Shown here: piece by piece, positions 18,556 to 27,017 of the stretch | Numbering within the stretch: position 1 is the stretch's first letter | Layout of the letters: every line of letters starts with the position of its first letter | Source of the DNA: BJGO01 sp964640655 | GTDB taxonomy: Bacteria > Bacteroidota > Bacteroidia > Chitinophagales > UBA10324 | Length of the DNA stretch: 64,000 bases | Direction of reading: 5' to 3' | Assembly (NCBI GenBank): GCA_964640655.1 | Contig: CAZXFT010000012.1 | Coordinates: 38,554 to 102,553 of the forward strand | The notes under the pieces: generated by a model | The model's database searches: none | What the model saw: the letters and a program-made list of their open reading frames with translations, nothing else | Told to the model about the DNA's origin: nothing | Program-made: the position numbers and the translations under genes

Positions 18556-19166
18556 AATTTCTTTTTGTCTTTAACTGTTATAGGAAATTGAAAGCCCAAG
18601 TATGCCGTGTTTACAGGTAAAAGCGGAACATATGATTTTACAAAGGTGCCTTGCAGTGTTGAACGCAATCCAAAGGTAATTCTTGAGGCATAGGGTTTAG
18701 TTTTTTGTATAGAATGACTGTAACCAATCTGAAGTTGAAGTATATATTGACCACGAGGCAGTAATTTACTTCGTTTTTCATATGAGCCTTCGCTATTGAG
18801 TTTAAAAGTGCCTTCATGTTCAAATGATAGTCCAACTCCAGAACCCAACCCAAGATTAAAGTAGTTGGAATTGCCAGCTTTTCGCTCATAAACAATCCAT
18901 GGTGATGCAGTTATTAGTGTTTGCACAAATCGGTGGTAATACATTGATGATTGGCCACGCCATAAAAGTCTGTTCTTATCATTCTTATTGATCCGCTTAA
19001 TGTAAGCTGCATCTATTCCGGGATGGATGTTAGCATAGATTAACTGAGTATATCCGATCACAGGAAATGATGTAGCATTATTCGTTATTGCTAATGACCA
19101 GGATTTTTGTTGCGCCTTTGAAGAAAGACTGTAACACAAAATCATCAGAATTAAAAGTCTTTTCAT
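18552..19166 (-). CDS. secreted beta-rich protein, probable small outer-membrane barrel
   Basis: A 204-residue protein with a signal peptide (MKRLLILMILCYSLSSKAQQ). The mature part alternates polar and aromatic residues (GLGSGVGLSFEHEG, LQLQIGYSHS, AYLGFQFPITV), consistent with an eight-strand barrel. No named family is recognised. It is the first gene of a three-gene minus-strand operon with the serine hydrolase and the small membrane protein. Confidence 0.6.
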   Translation of the reverse strand: MKRLLILMILCYSLSSKAQQKSWSLAITNNATSFPVIGYTQLIYANIHPGIDAAYIKRINKNDKNRLLWRGQSSMYYHRFVQTLITASPWIVYERKAGNSNYFNLGLGSGVGLSFEHEGTFKLNSEGSYEKRSKLLPRGQYILQLQIGYSHSIQKTKPYASRITFGLRSTLQGTFVKSYVPLLPVNTAYLGFQFPITVKDKKKL

Positions 19167-19182
19167 AGCTATTAGAAAGACA

Positions 19183-19214
19183 CAAACTTAAATAAGGTTC
19201 ATGCAATTTTTCAA
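19183..19214 (-). promoter_or_regulatory. promoter for the serine hydrolase operon
   Basis: On the minus strand TAAGTTTG (19183-19190) matches TAnnTTTG. A TTG (19212-19214) lies 21 bp upstream. The ATG at 19166 follows by 16 bp. Confidence 0.55.
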
Positions 19215-19342
19215 TAGTATCAATAGGTTCCATTAATTTGAGATTACCCTATTATCCGGGATTCATTGTCTTAGTAATCAAACTTAATAATCTGTCAATA
19301 TCTATATGAATACTAAGACATTCATTGTATCAACTCAAAAAA

Positions 19343-19370
19343 AAGCCGCTGTCAGAAATGACAGCGGCTT
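19343..19370 (-). terminator. strong intrinsic terminator after the T9SS-sorted protein gene
   Basis: A perfect 12-bp inverted repeat, AAGCCGCTGTCA with a GAAA loop, is followed on the minus strand by a run of eight T. It sits 24 bp past the stop of the surface-protein gene. The opposite side lacks a T tract, so it acts on minus-strand transcripts. The remaining bases between it and 19,183 show nothing I can name. Confidence 0.92.
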
Positions 19371-19393
19371 ATTAAACAAGTTAAGAGTGAGGG

Positions 19394-21664
19394 CTATTGC
19401 TTCACGACTTTGTATGAGTTAATTGCCTTTTCGTCTTTGATATTGATGTAATATATACCTGCAGCTAACTGAGTCATATCAATAGATGTAACTGAAGTGC
19501 TCACATTGTTTAAAGACATCATAAGTTGTCCCATAGTATTCAATACTAAAACATCGTACTGCTCATTCGCATCAAGCGAACGAACAATATTTAATTGTTC
19601 CATAACCGGATTAGGATAAACAACAATATCTGAAGTATTAGAGTTTTCAGACAAACGAGCAACCAATGTGCTGAAGTTTACTTTTCCGCTAAATCCTGAA
19701 AGAACACCCTGAGTACACTCAGTTCTGATTTGAAACTCATAATTTGTTGCGGGATTCAAAGATGTTAATGTAATACTATTCAGATTACCGCTGATTAGAT
19801 AAGGTGTCCATGTTGTAGAACCTACCGGACGTACGCGAAGTCTGAAACGGAAAACCGATTGTGCATCCCATGTAATAGTTGCCGTGTTAGCTGTGATGTT
19901 GCTGACAATGATATTTTGAGGAACATTACAACCGCTTATAGACGGTGTAGAGAATGAGTAAACAGGTCCAAACAATATGGGTGAACCGGGAAGTGTTGAG
20001 CAAACATTGATTACCTTATATTGATAATTCTTGAGAGGTGCTAACCCTGTAAAATTATAACTTGTGTTAGACCCTGCATTAAATGAAGTCCAAACACCGG
20101 TACCAACTTCTTTAATTTGTACGGTGTATTGTAAATTACATGATGCACTGTTCCAACTGATAGTAGCTGATGTACTGTTAACTGCGGTAGTTGTTACACC
20201 TGTGGGTTTAGGGCACTGTGAGTTTACAAAGATGCTAACCTCATCGCTGGTACCACAGCCGTTTGTTGCTGTTACAGTGACAAATGAAGTATCGACTACA
20301 GTAACATTAACTGAATTTGTACCCGAACCGGAATTTGTTATCCAGTTTGATGAATAAGTCCAGTTGTAGGATGCTCCGGCAACATTAGTAGTAGAGTATG
20401 AAGTAGTTGTTTCAGGGCAAACAGAAGTTGAACCTGTAATGCCGGATAATACAGGAATGGTATTTACAGTAACAACAACTGTAGCAGTATTCTTACAACC
20501 GCTGCCATCTGTTCCGGTTACAGTATAAGTAGTAGTAACTGTTGGTGTGGCAATAACAGATGCACCGGTAGATGCACTCAAACTTGCAGCAGGAGCCCAA
20601 GAATAGGTACTTGCACCTGATGCCGATAACACTTGGTCGTCTCCTTGGCAAATAGCTGATGAATTTGGAGAAACCAACACAGTAGGCAATGAAACGCATT
20701 CAGTCCAACGATAAATAGTACCTGAAGTGGGTGGTGTATTAGAACCGCCAGCAAGTACTGTACTTGAGTTTAATGTACCGGCAGTAGTAGAATTCCAATC
20801 AGAACCCTGACGATTGTTAAAATCAGCATTTGAATTACCTTTTAACCCTACCTGTACTCCAATCTGTGTTGAGTTGCTCCATTCACAAGTGCCATAGGCA
20901 AATTCAATAGAACCATTTTCATTTAAACGAATCTGAAAGTTGAGATTATCATATAAATAACCATAACGCGATACACGTGTAAACTGTGCAACAAAAGTGC
21001 GGTTAGGAGCAGCACCAATAGTTTGGTAACGGATTTCAGAAGGGTTCTCGCCACTTATCTGACTATCGTAGTTAAATTCAATAATTTGATTAGAACCACT
21101 TGCCGATGCTGAGGCACTCATTGTTAAAGTATATGGACCACTGCCCGAAATAGAGGTGATAGTAGTGCCATCTGGAAATGATGTGTTAGAAATGAATGAT
21201 AAGGCCTGACCTACGCCTAATCCGGCAACACTGGGCACAGCGGTGATTTGATTGCTGGTAGCTGTTGTAGTACCGCGAATAACTACTCCTGAAACTAAGT
21301 CAGCACCGAAACCGGAGATAACGCGGTTCGGAGAAGTGGAGCTAATAGGAGTATAAGTTGTTAATATTGTGTTAAAGGTTAGAAAGCCGTTGGTACTAAG
21401 ACTAACAGTAGTATACGGTGAACCATTGTAGTTAAATGTAAAGCCAAGAGGTATATCTTCAATTTCATCGTCATCAAACTGACGGCTTGGGATAAGAAAG
21501 CCATCATTGGCCAAGGTTCCGCCGGTAATGGCTGAGTAAGTTCCTGATAATTGGGAAAAGTTGTAATTGCTTGCAACCTGCGACCAGGTTGAAGTACTGC
21601 ATACAATCAAAACGATTGTCGTTAAGATCAGTCTGCTAAATGAATAATTAGTAGTGGTTTTCAT
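19394..21664 (-). CDS. T9SS-sorted surface protein with Ig-like and fibronectin III domains
   Basis: A 756-residue cell-surface or secreted protein. After a signal peptide ending in SQVA come an N-terminal beta-sandwich region (about 30-320, with DIPLGFTFNYNG), Ig-like repeats (about 325-480) and two fibronectin type III-like modules (about 485-670). A C-terminal type A T9SS sorting domain (YPNPVMEQLNIV to SYKVVKQ) completes it. The sorting domain directs passage across the outer membrane by T9SS and usually attachment to surface lipopolysaccharide. It is monocistronic with its own terminator and not part of the downstream T6SS operon. Confidence 0.85.
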   Translation of the reverse strand: MKTTTNYSFSRLILTTIVLIVCSTSTWSQVASNYNFSQLSGTYSAITGGTLANDGFLIPSRQFDDDEIEDIPLGFTFNYNGSPYTTVSLSTNGFLTFNTILTTYTPISSTSPNRVISGFGADLVSGVVIRGTTTATSNQITAVPSVAGLGVGQALSFISNTSFPDGTTITSISGSGPYTLTMSASASASGSNQIIEFNYDSQISGENPSEIRYQTIGAAPNRTFVAQFTRVSRYGYLYDNLNFQIRLNENGSIEFAYGTCEWSNSTQIGVQVGLKGNSNADFNNRQGSDWNSTTAGTLNSSTVLAGGSNTPPTSGTIYRWTECVSLPTVLVSPNSSAICQGDDQVLSASGASTYSWAPAASLSASTGASVIATPTVTTTYTVTGTDGSGCKNTATVVVTVNTIPVLSGITGSTSVCPETTTSYSTTNVAGASYNWTYSSNWITNSGSGTNSVNVTVVDTSFVTVTATNGCGTSDEVSIFVNSQCPKPTGVTTTAVNSTSATISWNSASCNLQYTVQIKEVGTGVWTSFNAGSNTSYNFTGLAPLKNYQYKVINVCSTLPGSPILFGPVYSFSTPSISGCNVPQNIIVSNITANTATITWDAQSVFRFRLRVRPVGSTTWTPYLISGNLNSITLTSLNPATNYEFQIRTECTQGVLSGFSGKVNFSTLVARLSENSNTSDIVVYPNPVMEQLNIVRSLDANEQYDVLVLNTMGQLMMSLNNVSTSVTSIDMTQLAAGIYYINIKDEKAINSYKVVKQ

Positions 21665-21825
21665 AAAAAAGAATGTGATTTTATTTACTGTTAGTTTCGG
21701 ATACTAAACTATCAAACAATTAGAAGTCTCTAAAAAATATCAGGAAAACACCGATAAGTAGTCTTATTTCAGCGACAAACGGCGTTTTTATCATTTACCC
21801 GAGATCAATTAAACCTATATTGGGA

Positions 21826-22080
21826 CTATGGATATGATTCGTATTTCAGTTTATCGGCATTTTCAATAATTGCAAAAAACTCTTCATCTGTTAACTGAAA
21901 ATGTTTCGAGAATACCTCATCAGGGCATGAGAAATATCTTCTATCCTTCTTTGTTTTTTGTGAAGCAAAGTAGGTGAATCCATTTTTTTGTAAAATCACA
22001 AAAACAGTCACATCTTCATTTGTAAAATGATGCTTGCGATTAAAATCAGTGTTTTTAGCAACTACTTTATTATACGCCAT
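21826..22080 (-). CDS. small cytosolic protein, last gene of the T6SS cluster
   Basis: An 84-residue protein without signal peptide or membrane segment, mixed alpha/beta in composition (VTVFVILQKNGFTYFAS, then an acidic helical C-terminus). It starts 2 bp after the cyclase-like gene. Position and size suit an immunity protein or partner for that putative effector, but there is no sequence evidence for this. Without a signal peptide it is unlikely to be the periplasmic immunity protein for Tae4. Confidence 0.55.
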   Translation of the reverse strand: MAYNKVVAKNTDFNRKHHFTNEDVTVFVILQKNGFTYFASQKTKKDRRYFSCPDEVFSKHFQLTDEEFFAIIENADKLKYESYP

Positions 22081-22082
22081 AA

Positions 22083-22751
22083 TTATTTTTTTCCAGGGGT
22101 TATTGCTTGACGGCCTTTGAATTCAATACGGTACCATTCTCGTATGCTATATTCATTCAATATTGTAAATGAAGTAATTCCTTTTGGTTTGAAAACATCA
22201 ATAGATTGTGCTGAATGATCTTTATACTGGTACTCACCACCATGGCGAATAACCGGTGCTCCTATTCTATCATTAATATAATCAGCAATCTTCTTAAAAT
22301 ATGGACCAACAATATGAAGGTATCCTTTCATATCACTAACTAATCCAAGATTACGCTCCGGATTGTCAGCATCAATAATGTCGTATAAATCATAGTCTCC
22401 GTGGATATACTCGTTATAATATTTTAGACAACCATAGTGTTTAGATTTTTTGTCTGTGTCCACACTGAAAGGAGACAAATCTGTTTTTGTTTCGTTCCAA
22501 TACTTTAAAACATCAGCCGACTTGCCACTCTTATATGCATTAGGATGTATATTGGGGTCAACCACCAAACCGGCCGTTTGATAGCTGCCTGAATTGTGGT
22601 CAGCTGTTTTAGCTTTACATTCAAACGGTTTTGGTGTATAACCCGCGACTCCAAAATACTTAAGAGACTCTACATTAGTGCGACGCACTAATATCCAATA
22701 GTTGAATTTAGTTGCGGCTGCCTGAAATATTACTTTGTCTTTTTCACGCAT
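22083..22751 (-). CDS. putative T6SS effector resembling ExoY/edema-factor nucleotidyl cyclases
   Basis: A 222-residue protein in the effector block. Its motif order matches the anthrax edema factor/CyaA/ExoY class of toxin cyclases. First comes VRRTN (22-26) and GYTPKPFECKAKT (37-49), parallel to their R-P-V-N then GxPTKxxxVKGKSS region with the catalytic Lys. AGLVVD (60-65) parallels AGFIxVD. GDYDLYDII (118-126) supplies the two metal-binding Asp as DxD. VIRHGGE (167-173) parallels VVQHGTE with the catalytic His (His170) and Glu. The Asn that contacts the ribose in CyaA is Tyr176 here, and the protein is much shorter than the roughly 350-residue cyclase cores. The motifs are seen; cyclase activity is inferred. 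No signal peptide. It lies 12 bp downstream of tae4. Confidence 0.5.
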   Translation of the reverse strand: MREKDKVIFQAAATKFNYWILVRRTNVESLKYFGVAGYTPKPFECKAKTADHNSGSYQTAGLVVDPNIHPNAYKSGKSADVLKYWNETKTDLSPFSVDTDKKSKHYGCLKYYNEYIHGDYDLYDIIDADNPERNLGLVSDMKGYLHIVGPYFKKIADYINDRIGAPVIRHGGEYQYKDHSAQSIDVFKPKGITSFTILNEYSIREWYRIEFKGRQAITPGKK

Positions 22752-22763
22752 TGGTATGTTTAT

Positions 22764-23324
22764 TTAAAGTTCGAAGAATGAAATTTTATTTGCCTGATGG
22801 AAATAGGTTTGTGTTTGATGTGATGAGTCACCGCCGGGTGTTACTCTGATAATATGATTATAACAAAGTGTCCCATTAAACAAATCAATATGATCACCTC
22901 CGGTACCATCCGGTCGTGTGAACATATTGTTAAAGTAAATGATGCCTTTCTTATTTTGTATGGTTTGATAAATTGAATTCCCAACCCGTCGACTACGAGT
23001 AAGGTTCAGATACTCCAAAGGAGTACCCATGATGCGCCTTAAGTAACGTTCTAATTCCTGTGCACCCAATACGTGAGCAACCTGAAGCCCACAACGACCC
23101 CGATGTACACGCTCGCGGGGAGTAAACGCTTCCAGGCTAAACCCACAACGAACTAAAGCAACGCTCATTCTAACTGCACATTGATTCACAATGCCTCTTT
23201 GTGGACAAGGTTTCGTTGGGTCTGTAACACCACTCACACCATTAGCATAATCATCATAGGCCGTTTCCATCAGCGGATATGACGGTGTCACGGTACTTAT
23301 ATTAGACAATATTTCCCAGGCCAT
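22764..23324 (-). CDS. tae4: T6SS peptidoglycan amidase effector, Tae4 family
   Basis: A 186-residue Tae4-type effector, a papain-like amidase that cleaves the gamma-D-glutamyl-diaminopimelate bond of peptidoglycan in rival cells. The catalytic Cys lies in NQCAVRMSVAL (Cys49) and the catalytic His in GGDHIDLFNG (His145), the two hallmark motifs. Other family traits are LGAQELERYL and GIIYFNN. The ATG at 23,324 is preferred; an upstream in-frame TTG would overlap the adaptor gene. It directly follows the DUF4123 adaptor gene (4 bp), the usual arrangement for cargo loaded onto VgrG. No Tai4-like immunity gene with a signal peptide is adjacent. Confidence 0.88.
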   Translation of the reverse strand: MAWEILSNISTVTPSYPLMETAYDDYANGVSGVTDPTKPCPQRGIVNQCAVRMSVALVRCGFSLEAFTPRERVHRGRCGLQVAHVLGAQELERYLRRIMGTPLEYLNLTRSRRVGNSIYQTIQNKKGIIYFNNMFTRPDGTGGDHIDLFNGTLCYNHIIRVTPGGDSSHQTQTYFHQANKISFFEL

Positions 23325-23328
23325 AGAT

Positions 23329-23955
23329 TTAATCAAAAATCGAAAATTTGCTTTTGCCGCCGGGTTTATCCTTAGGCTTTTTTTCGTGATTAGTGGAATG
23401 AGTTACAGCAGTGATATTGGAATTTGTTTTAGTCAATAAACTTTGATCTCCACTCATCAGATATTTTTTAAAATCCTCAGTGAGTAAGCGATAAGTAATC
23501 AGGTTAGATGCTTTATCCAAATGAAATATTAAACCATAACCAGGGTCTTCATCTTCGCACATAAACTCACTTATTGTACCAAAGAATTCTTTAAGTTGTT
23601 GTTTATCGAATATAGGCAAGAAAATACGTAGTATCCTTGGATCGTAATATCTGAAAAACATTACTTCATCTTGTTCTGTAACGATTTCTGAATTGTTTTT
23701 TAGAATTTGAATTAGATTCTGTTTATCCTTTGTAAATGACACCAATGTATAGGAACCTTTGCCCCATTTTTCATTCAACATCAACTCATCTAACTTTTCT
23801 GTGCTACCAAATAAATGTGGCCCTACATCAACAAACTGACCATCGTAATTGCTTTTAAGAATGCACACAGATGGTCCATATGCTTGAATGAGGTCATCTA
23901 TTTCTATACTTTCAGATGCAGCATCAATAATGTAATAGCGTTTGTTTTGCGACAC
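23329..23955 (-). CDS. DUF4123 T6SS effector adaptor (Tap/TEC type)
   Basis: A 208-residue cytosolic protein. Members of DUF4123 bind a specific effector and load it onto VgrG or PAAR. Family features are an N-terminal YYIIDAA strand, GSYTLVSFTKDKQNLIQIL in the middle, the conserved FFRYYDPRIL motif (about 100-109) followed by FLPIFDKQQLKEFFG, and a divergent basic tail. The most likely client is the Tae4 amidase encoded next. Translation appears to start at GTG immediately after the stop of the preceding gene. Confidence 0.85.
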   Translation of the reverse strand: MSQNKRYYIIDAASESIEIDDLIQAYGPSVCILKSNYDGQFVDVGPHLFGSTEKLDELMLNEKWGKGSYTLVSFTKDKQNLIQILKNNSEIVTEQDEVMFFRYYDPRILRIFLPIFDKQQLKEFFGTISEFMCEDEDPGYGLIFHLDKASNLITYRLLTEDFKKYLMSGDQSLLTKTNSNITAVTHSTNHEKKPKDKPGGKSKFSIFD

Positions 23956-23956
23956 G

Positions 23957-24748
23957 TTATCTTATTATTTGTAGGTTATTATCTCCGTTCAATATGAAAT
24001 AAAAAGGCAATTCCCTCCTTATTCCCTGGATCTTATTGATAAAACAAATAGGTTGATTATAATACTCATCGTGCATATAAATCACACGACCATCTGAGGC
24101 ATAATCAACAATGAAATTTGCAAGCAGCAAGGGTTGAAGTACAAAATCAGAATCAGAAATAGTTGTCTGTATCAGATTTAAAGAATCTTCAAATCCTTGT
24201 TTAAAATCATCGTAGTATGCAAGGCTCATTTCCTGTTCTCTCCTGTAAATTATATCAGCGATTGCAGAAGCATCTCTTTTACTTAATAATGAGTGTATGA
24301 ATTTATATTGGTTCACAACTAACTGAGAAGCATGATCAATCTCATCTTTAATGTTTTTTGATTTAACCCAATCAAATTCAACAGGCCATTCAGCATTAAA
24401 TTTTCCTTCCAAAAAAAAACCTGGTATAGGAGTTTCAATAGTCGAAATACCCATAGGCATCTGTAAAGGAAATATCGTTTTGAAATTAACAGGTAAATCA
24501 TCAACAGTTTTCACAAGCACATCCACTTTAAGTTCTGAATCGGGTAAAAGAACCGATTCATTTTTCATAGGTCTGATAATAACTCTTAAATCATTTTCAT
24601 CTTTTCTTAGAAAAGGATTTACCGGCACGCTCATATTATAAGCTAATCCATCAGTGTTAATGAAAAATGGAAAACCGTTTATCAAAGCAACAAATGAACA
24701 CTTATTATTAGCTATCGCTATTGCATATTGTAATCTGTTATCTGCCAT
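23957..24748 (-). CDS. uncharacterised T6SS effector-block protein, 263 aa
   Basis: Unrecognised cytosolic protein with no signal peptide or membrane helix. The N-terminal part (1-140) is beta-rich with Pro-containing loops (LQMPMGISTIETPIPGFF); the remainder is mostly helical (DHASQLVVNQYKFIHSLLSK) and ends in short strands. The ATG at 24,748 is chosen because the next upstream in-frame start is a TTG inside the preceding gene. The spacing is TAATATG, suggesting coupled translation. Placed between PAAR and the DUF4123 adaptor, it may be a chaperone or a structural part of the spike complex. Confidence 0.6.
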   Translation of the reverse strand: MADNRLQYAIAIANNKCSFVALINGFPFFINTDGLAYNMSVPVNPFLRKDENDLRVIIRPMKNESVLLPDSELKVDVLVKTVDDLPVNFKTIFPLQMPMGISTIETPIPGFFLEGKFNAEWPVEFDWVKSKNIKDEIDHASQLVVNQYKFIHSLLSKRDASAIADIIYRREQEMSLAYYDDFKQGFEDSLNLIQTTISDSDFVLQPLLLANFIVDYASDGRVIYMHDEYYNQPICFINKIQGIRRELPFYFILNGDNNLQIIR

Positions 24749-24749
24749 A

Positions 24750-26192
24750 TTAAAGTCGTAGTCTTCGTTGTTCAATTAAATCTCTTGCCGCCACCCACGG
24801 ATATGTATTTTCGTCAGAAGCCCCGGGTGCCGAGCTCCCACTTTCAATTCGTGTATCTCTTGTTGTTCCTGCACGGCAATAAGCTCCATAATATAAAGTC
24901 AATCCATCGAAAGTTGCTCCTAAACCAAGATACAGTCCACTACTATCTAAATTAGGTCCGCTTCCGGTTATGGTTACAGATGTTCTTGCACCACCCCTTA
25001 TTCCGCAATTAATTACGAAAAATGAAAAGTCTCTATTTACCTGTCCGCGTATTTGAAAATCAAAGGATAATACACCACTAACAGATCCGCTTGCTCTTCC
25101 AGACGGTTCGGTTGTTTCTTTTGAATAATTAAATGTTCCGTTGATTGTTCCCGAAATCGTAAATGTAATGGCAACATACCTTTCAATGTGCCGACCAGCT
25201 GCTCGTACAATCAGAGCTCCTACATATGGGATGGCTGCAATAGCAACATTACTTAAAACAATATTCAGCTGTAAGCCAATTAATGGAGTAAATCCTAATG
25301 AAAAATTGATATAATAACCACAATCCAGATTAGTAGGATTTTCTTGCCACCTGGTATTAATACTGATACTAAAACTTGGTGGTACGGGCTGCCAGCGTAC
25401 TGTAGCCTGTGAAACAAAATCTGTAATTTCTTTTACTCCGTTCAGGAAACGATAAAAGTTTCTGATTAATCGTAAAAAATCTGTGATACTACCTCCAAAA
25501 TTTGATGTTCTTCCATCATCGGTTCTTGAAAATGTAACAGTAGTATCATCAAATTCAATCGCGTTTGTATCAGGATTAATTCGAGATGAGAATGTTACAG
25601 TACCTGACCATGAATAATCAGGGTATACCTTTACCTGAATGCGTTTACTGTTTCTGTGAGTATTACACGCTATGTTATAAATTGAAGGTTGAATACCATG
25701 ATTGAAAAAACCCAATCTGTCAGCGTTCCCACTCCAAATAAAACCAGCATCTAAAGAAGTATTATTTTCAGTGGTTACTGTAATATGTCGTCGATTAAAG
25801 TCCCATATGTGATTATTGTGTTGAGAACATGGTCCTTCTGTTCCGGTGAGTCTAAATTGCACGTTAGCCTTAACAACATTTCTTCCGGCAACAAAACTTA
25901 TTGAATCACCTACAGATTGATTGGAGCGATAAACTCTATCGCTGTCATTAGCTTTATTAATTTGTAATATAGAAAAGTTGCAAGGCTCACTAGATGCTGG
26001 ACCTGTGCCATCAGGACAACCTGTTCCGCGAGAATCGGAGCGGGTTGCCGGTGAAGTACCTGTTTGATCTGCCCTAACCTCTTCTTCATATATCTCCATA
26101 AAGCGAGGATCATTTAATACCGCATCTGCACTTTCAGGCGTTTGTTGTGTTTCCGCTACATACCTATCTAATGCACGTTCTAATGCACCCAT
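24750..26192 (-). CDS. uncharacterised beta-rich protein of the T6SS spike/effector block, 480 aa
   Basis: Unrecognised. A helical N-terminus (1-45, MGALERALDRYVAETQ) and a Gly/Ser/Thr linker (45-75) precede a long run of beta strands (75-470). A moderately hydrophobic stretch lies around residues 290-345 (SLGFTPLIGLQLNIVLSN, AIAAIPYVGALIVRAAGRH). Several cysteines occur. No signal peptide is present, so delivery by the T6SS itself or a cytosolic role is expected. The hydrophobic core between amphipathic strands would allow a membrane-inserting toxin, which is speculation. Coupled to both neighbours (gaps of 1 bp). Confidence 0.6.
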   Translation of the reverse strand: MGALERALDRYVAETQQTPESADAVLNDPRFMEIYEEEVRADQTGTSPATRSDSRGTGCPDGTGPASSEPCNFSILQINKANDSDRVYRSNQSVGDSISFVAGRNVVKANVQFRLTGTEGPCSQHNNHIWDFNRRHITVTTENNTSLDAGFIWSGNADRLGFFNHGIQPSIYNIACNTHRNSKRIQVKVYPDYSWSGTVTFSSRINPDTNAIEFDDTTVTFSRTDDGRTSNFGGSITDFLRLIRNFYRFLNGVKEITDFVSQATVRWQPVPPSFSISINTRWQENPTNLDCGYYINFSLGFTPLIGLQLNIVLSNVAIAAIPYVGALIVRAAGRHIERYVAITFTISGTINGTFNYSKETTEPSGRASGSVSGVLSFDFQIRGQVNRDFSFFVINCGIRGGARTSVTITGSGPNLDSSGLYLGLGATFDGLTLYYGAYCRAGTTRDTRIESGSSAPGASDENTYPWVAARDLIEQRRLRL

Positions 26193-26193
26193 G

Positions 26194-26544
26194 TTATAAG
26201 ATAAGATTTTTGCGAATTAAATAATCAGTTAGTTCTTCAATAATTCTCTCCGGGCTTCTGTCAGGCCAAGTCAAGATTTTCTTGATAGCATCATTATAAT
26301 CCTTTTCTTGCATCTCTTGATAATTCAACACTAAATAAACAAATTGCTCTATCTGCTCGTCAGTTTTGAAGCCATATTTTTCAGTTTCCCTTATCTTCTT
26401 ATGTAACAGTTTAACTTGTTCAGACTCCTCTTTAGGAAGATATGGCGGCTTAATAGCTCGGTAGTGATTTAATAATTCTTCAATAAACTTTTGCAGTTTT
26501 TTGTTTGCATATACATCCAGTTGATAATCATATAGCTTAATCAT
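26194..26544 (-). CDS. small helical T6SS-associated protein
   Basis: A 116-residue, mainly helical, cytosolic protein. The pattern LHKKIRETEKYGFKTDEQI followed by a Phe/Val-rich helix, then LTWPDRSPERII, resembles the short proteins often encoded beside PAAR/VgrG and DUF4123 genes in proteobacterial T6SS effector islands. They have no settled function. The start directly follows the PAAR stop codon. The resemblance is from memory of the pattern, not a search. Confidence 0.6.
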   Translation of the reverse strand: MIKLYDYQLDVYANKKLQKFIEELLNHYRAIKPPYLPKEESEQVKLLHKKIRETEKYGFKTDEQIEQFVYLVLNYQEMQEKDYNDAIKKILTWPDRSPERIIEELTDYLIRKNLIL

Positions 26545-27015
26545 CTATTTACAATCTTTACATGTACACGAGTTGTGAACTAATGCATTAGAATATTTAG
26601 CTGCAGCTCTAAAACTCATTTTAGTCTTCATACTTGGTGAAGTTGAGATTATAGCTTTTTCGTATTGTTTTTGTTGTGACGGCGGTGGTTTTACTGCAGC
26701 TGCTCCGGCACCTCCTCCCCCAGATTCACCGATAAGTACAGTTGGGAATCCTCCCACAATAACACCACCATGTGCGGTCATATCTCCCATACGTGCTGCT
26801 GGCAATCCTCCTATTAATACTCCGGTAGAGCCTAAAGTAATGATGTCCGGAGGTCCAACACAAGTACACATTTTTGTAGCAGTAGCTGCCGGTAACCCTC
26901 CAATTAACACTGTTGGACAACCCGGTGGTAAAATTGGCCCCCCAACATGAGGCTTTGGTCCATCAAACATCGGGCAGGTATGCATATCAGATATTCGTGC
27001 TGCAGGTTTTCCCAT
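26545..27015 (-). CDS. PAAR-domain spike-tip protein
   Basis: A 156-residue protein that caps the VgrG trimer and sharpens the T6SS spike. The PAAR domain (about 1-98) contains the repeated Pro-Ala-Ala-Arg-like turns (GKPAARISDMHTC, GGLPAARMGDMTAHGG) and candidate zinc-binding Cys/His residues. It is followed by a Gly/Ala/Pro linker and a basic 45-residue tail ending in the Cys motif CTCKDCK (150-156). No large toxin domain is fused, so cargo must dock non-covalently. It lies 2 bp after tssF. Confidence 0.9.
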   Translation of the reverse strand: MGKPAARISDMHTCPMFDGPKPHVGGPILPPGCPTVLIGGLPAATATKMCTCVGPPDIITLGSTGVLIGGLPAARMGDMTAHGGVIVGGFPTVLIGESGGGGAGAAAVKPPPSQQKQYEKAIISTSPSMKTKMSFRAAAKYSNALVHNSCTCKDCK

Positions 27016-27017
27016 AG

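Noticed and set aside
21665..21825. Search for an att-type repeat of the tRNA-Arg 3' end or an integrase at the far end of the T6SS cluster
   Set aside because: No matching sequence or integrase gene is seen, so no island boundary is annotated.
21826..22080. Calling the 84-residue protein Tai4
   Set aside because: It has no signal peptide, whereas Tai4 must reach the periplasm, and no Tai4 sequence feature was recognised.
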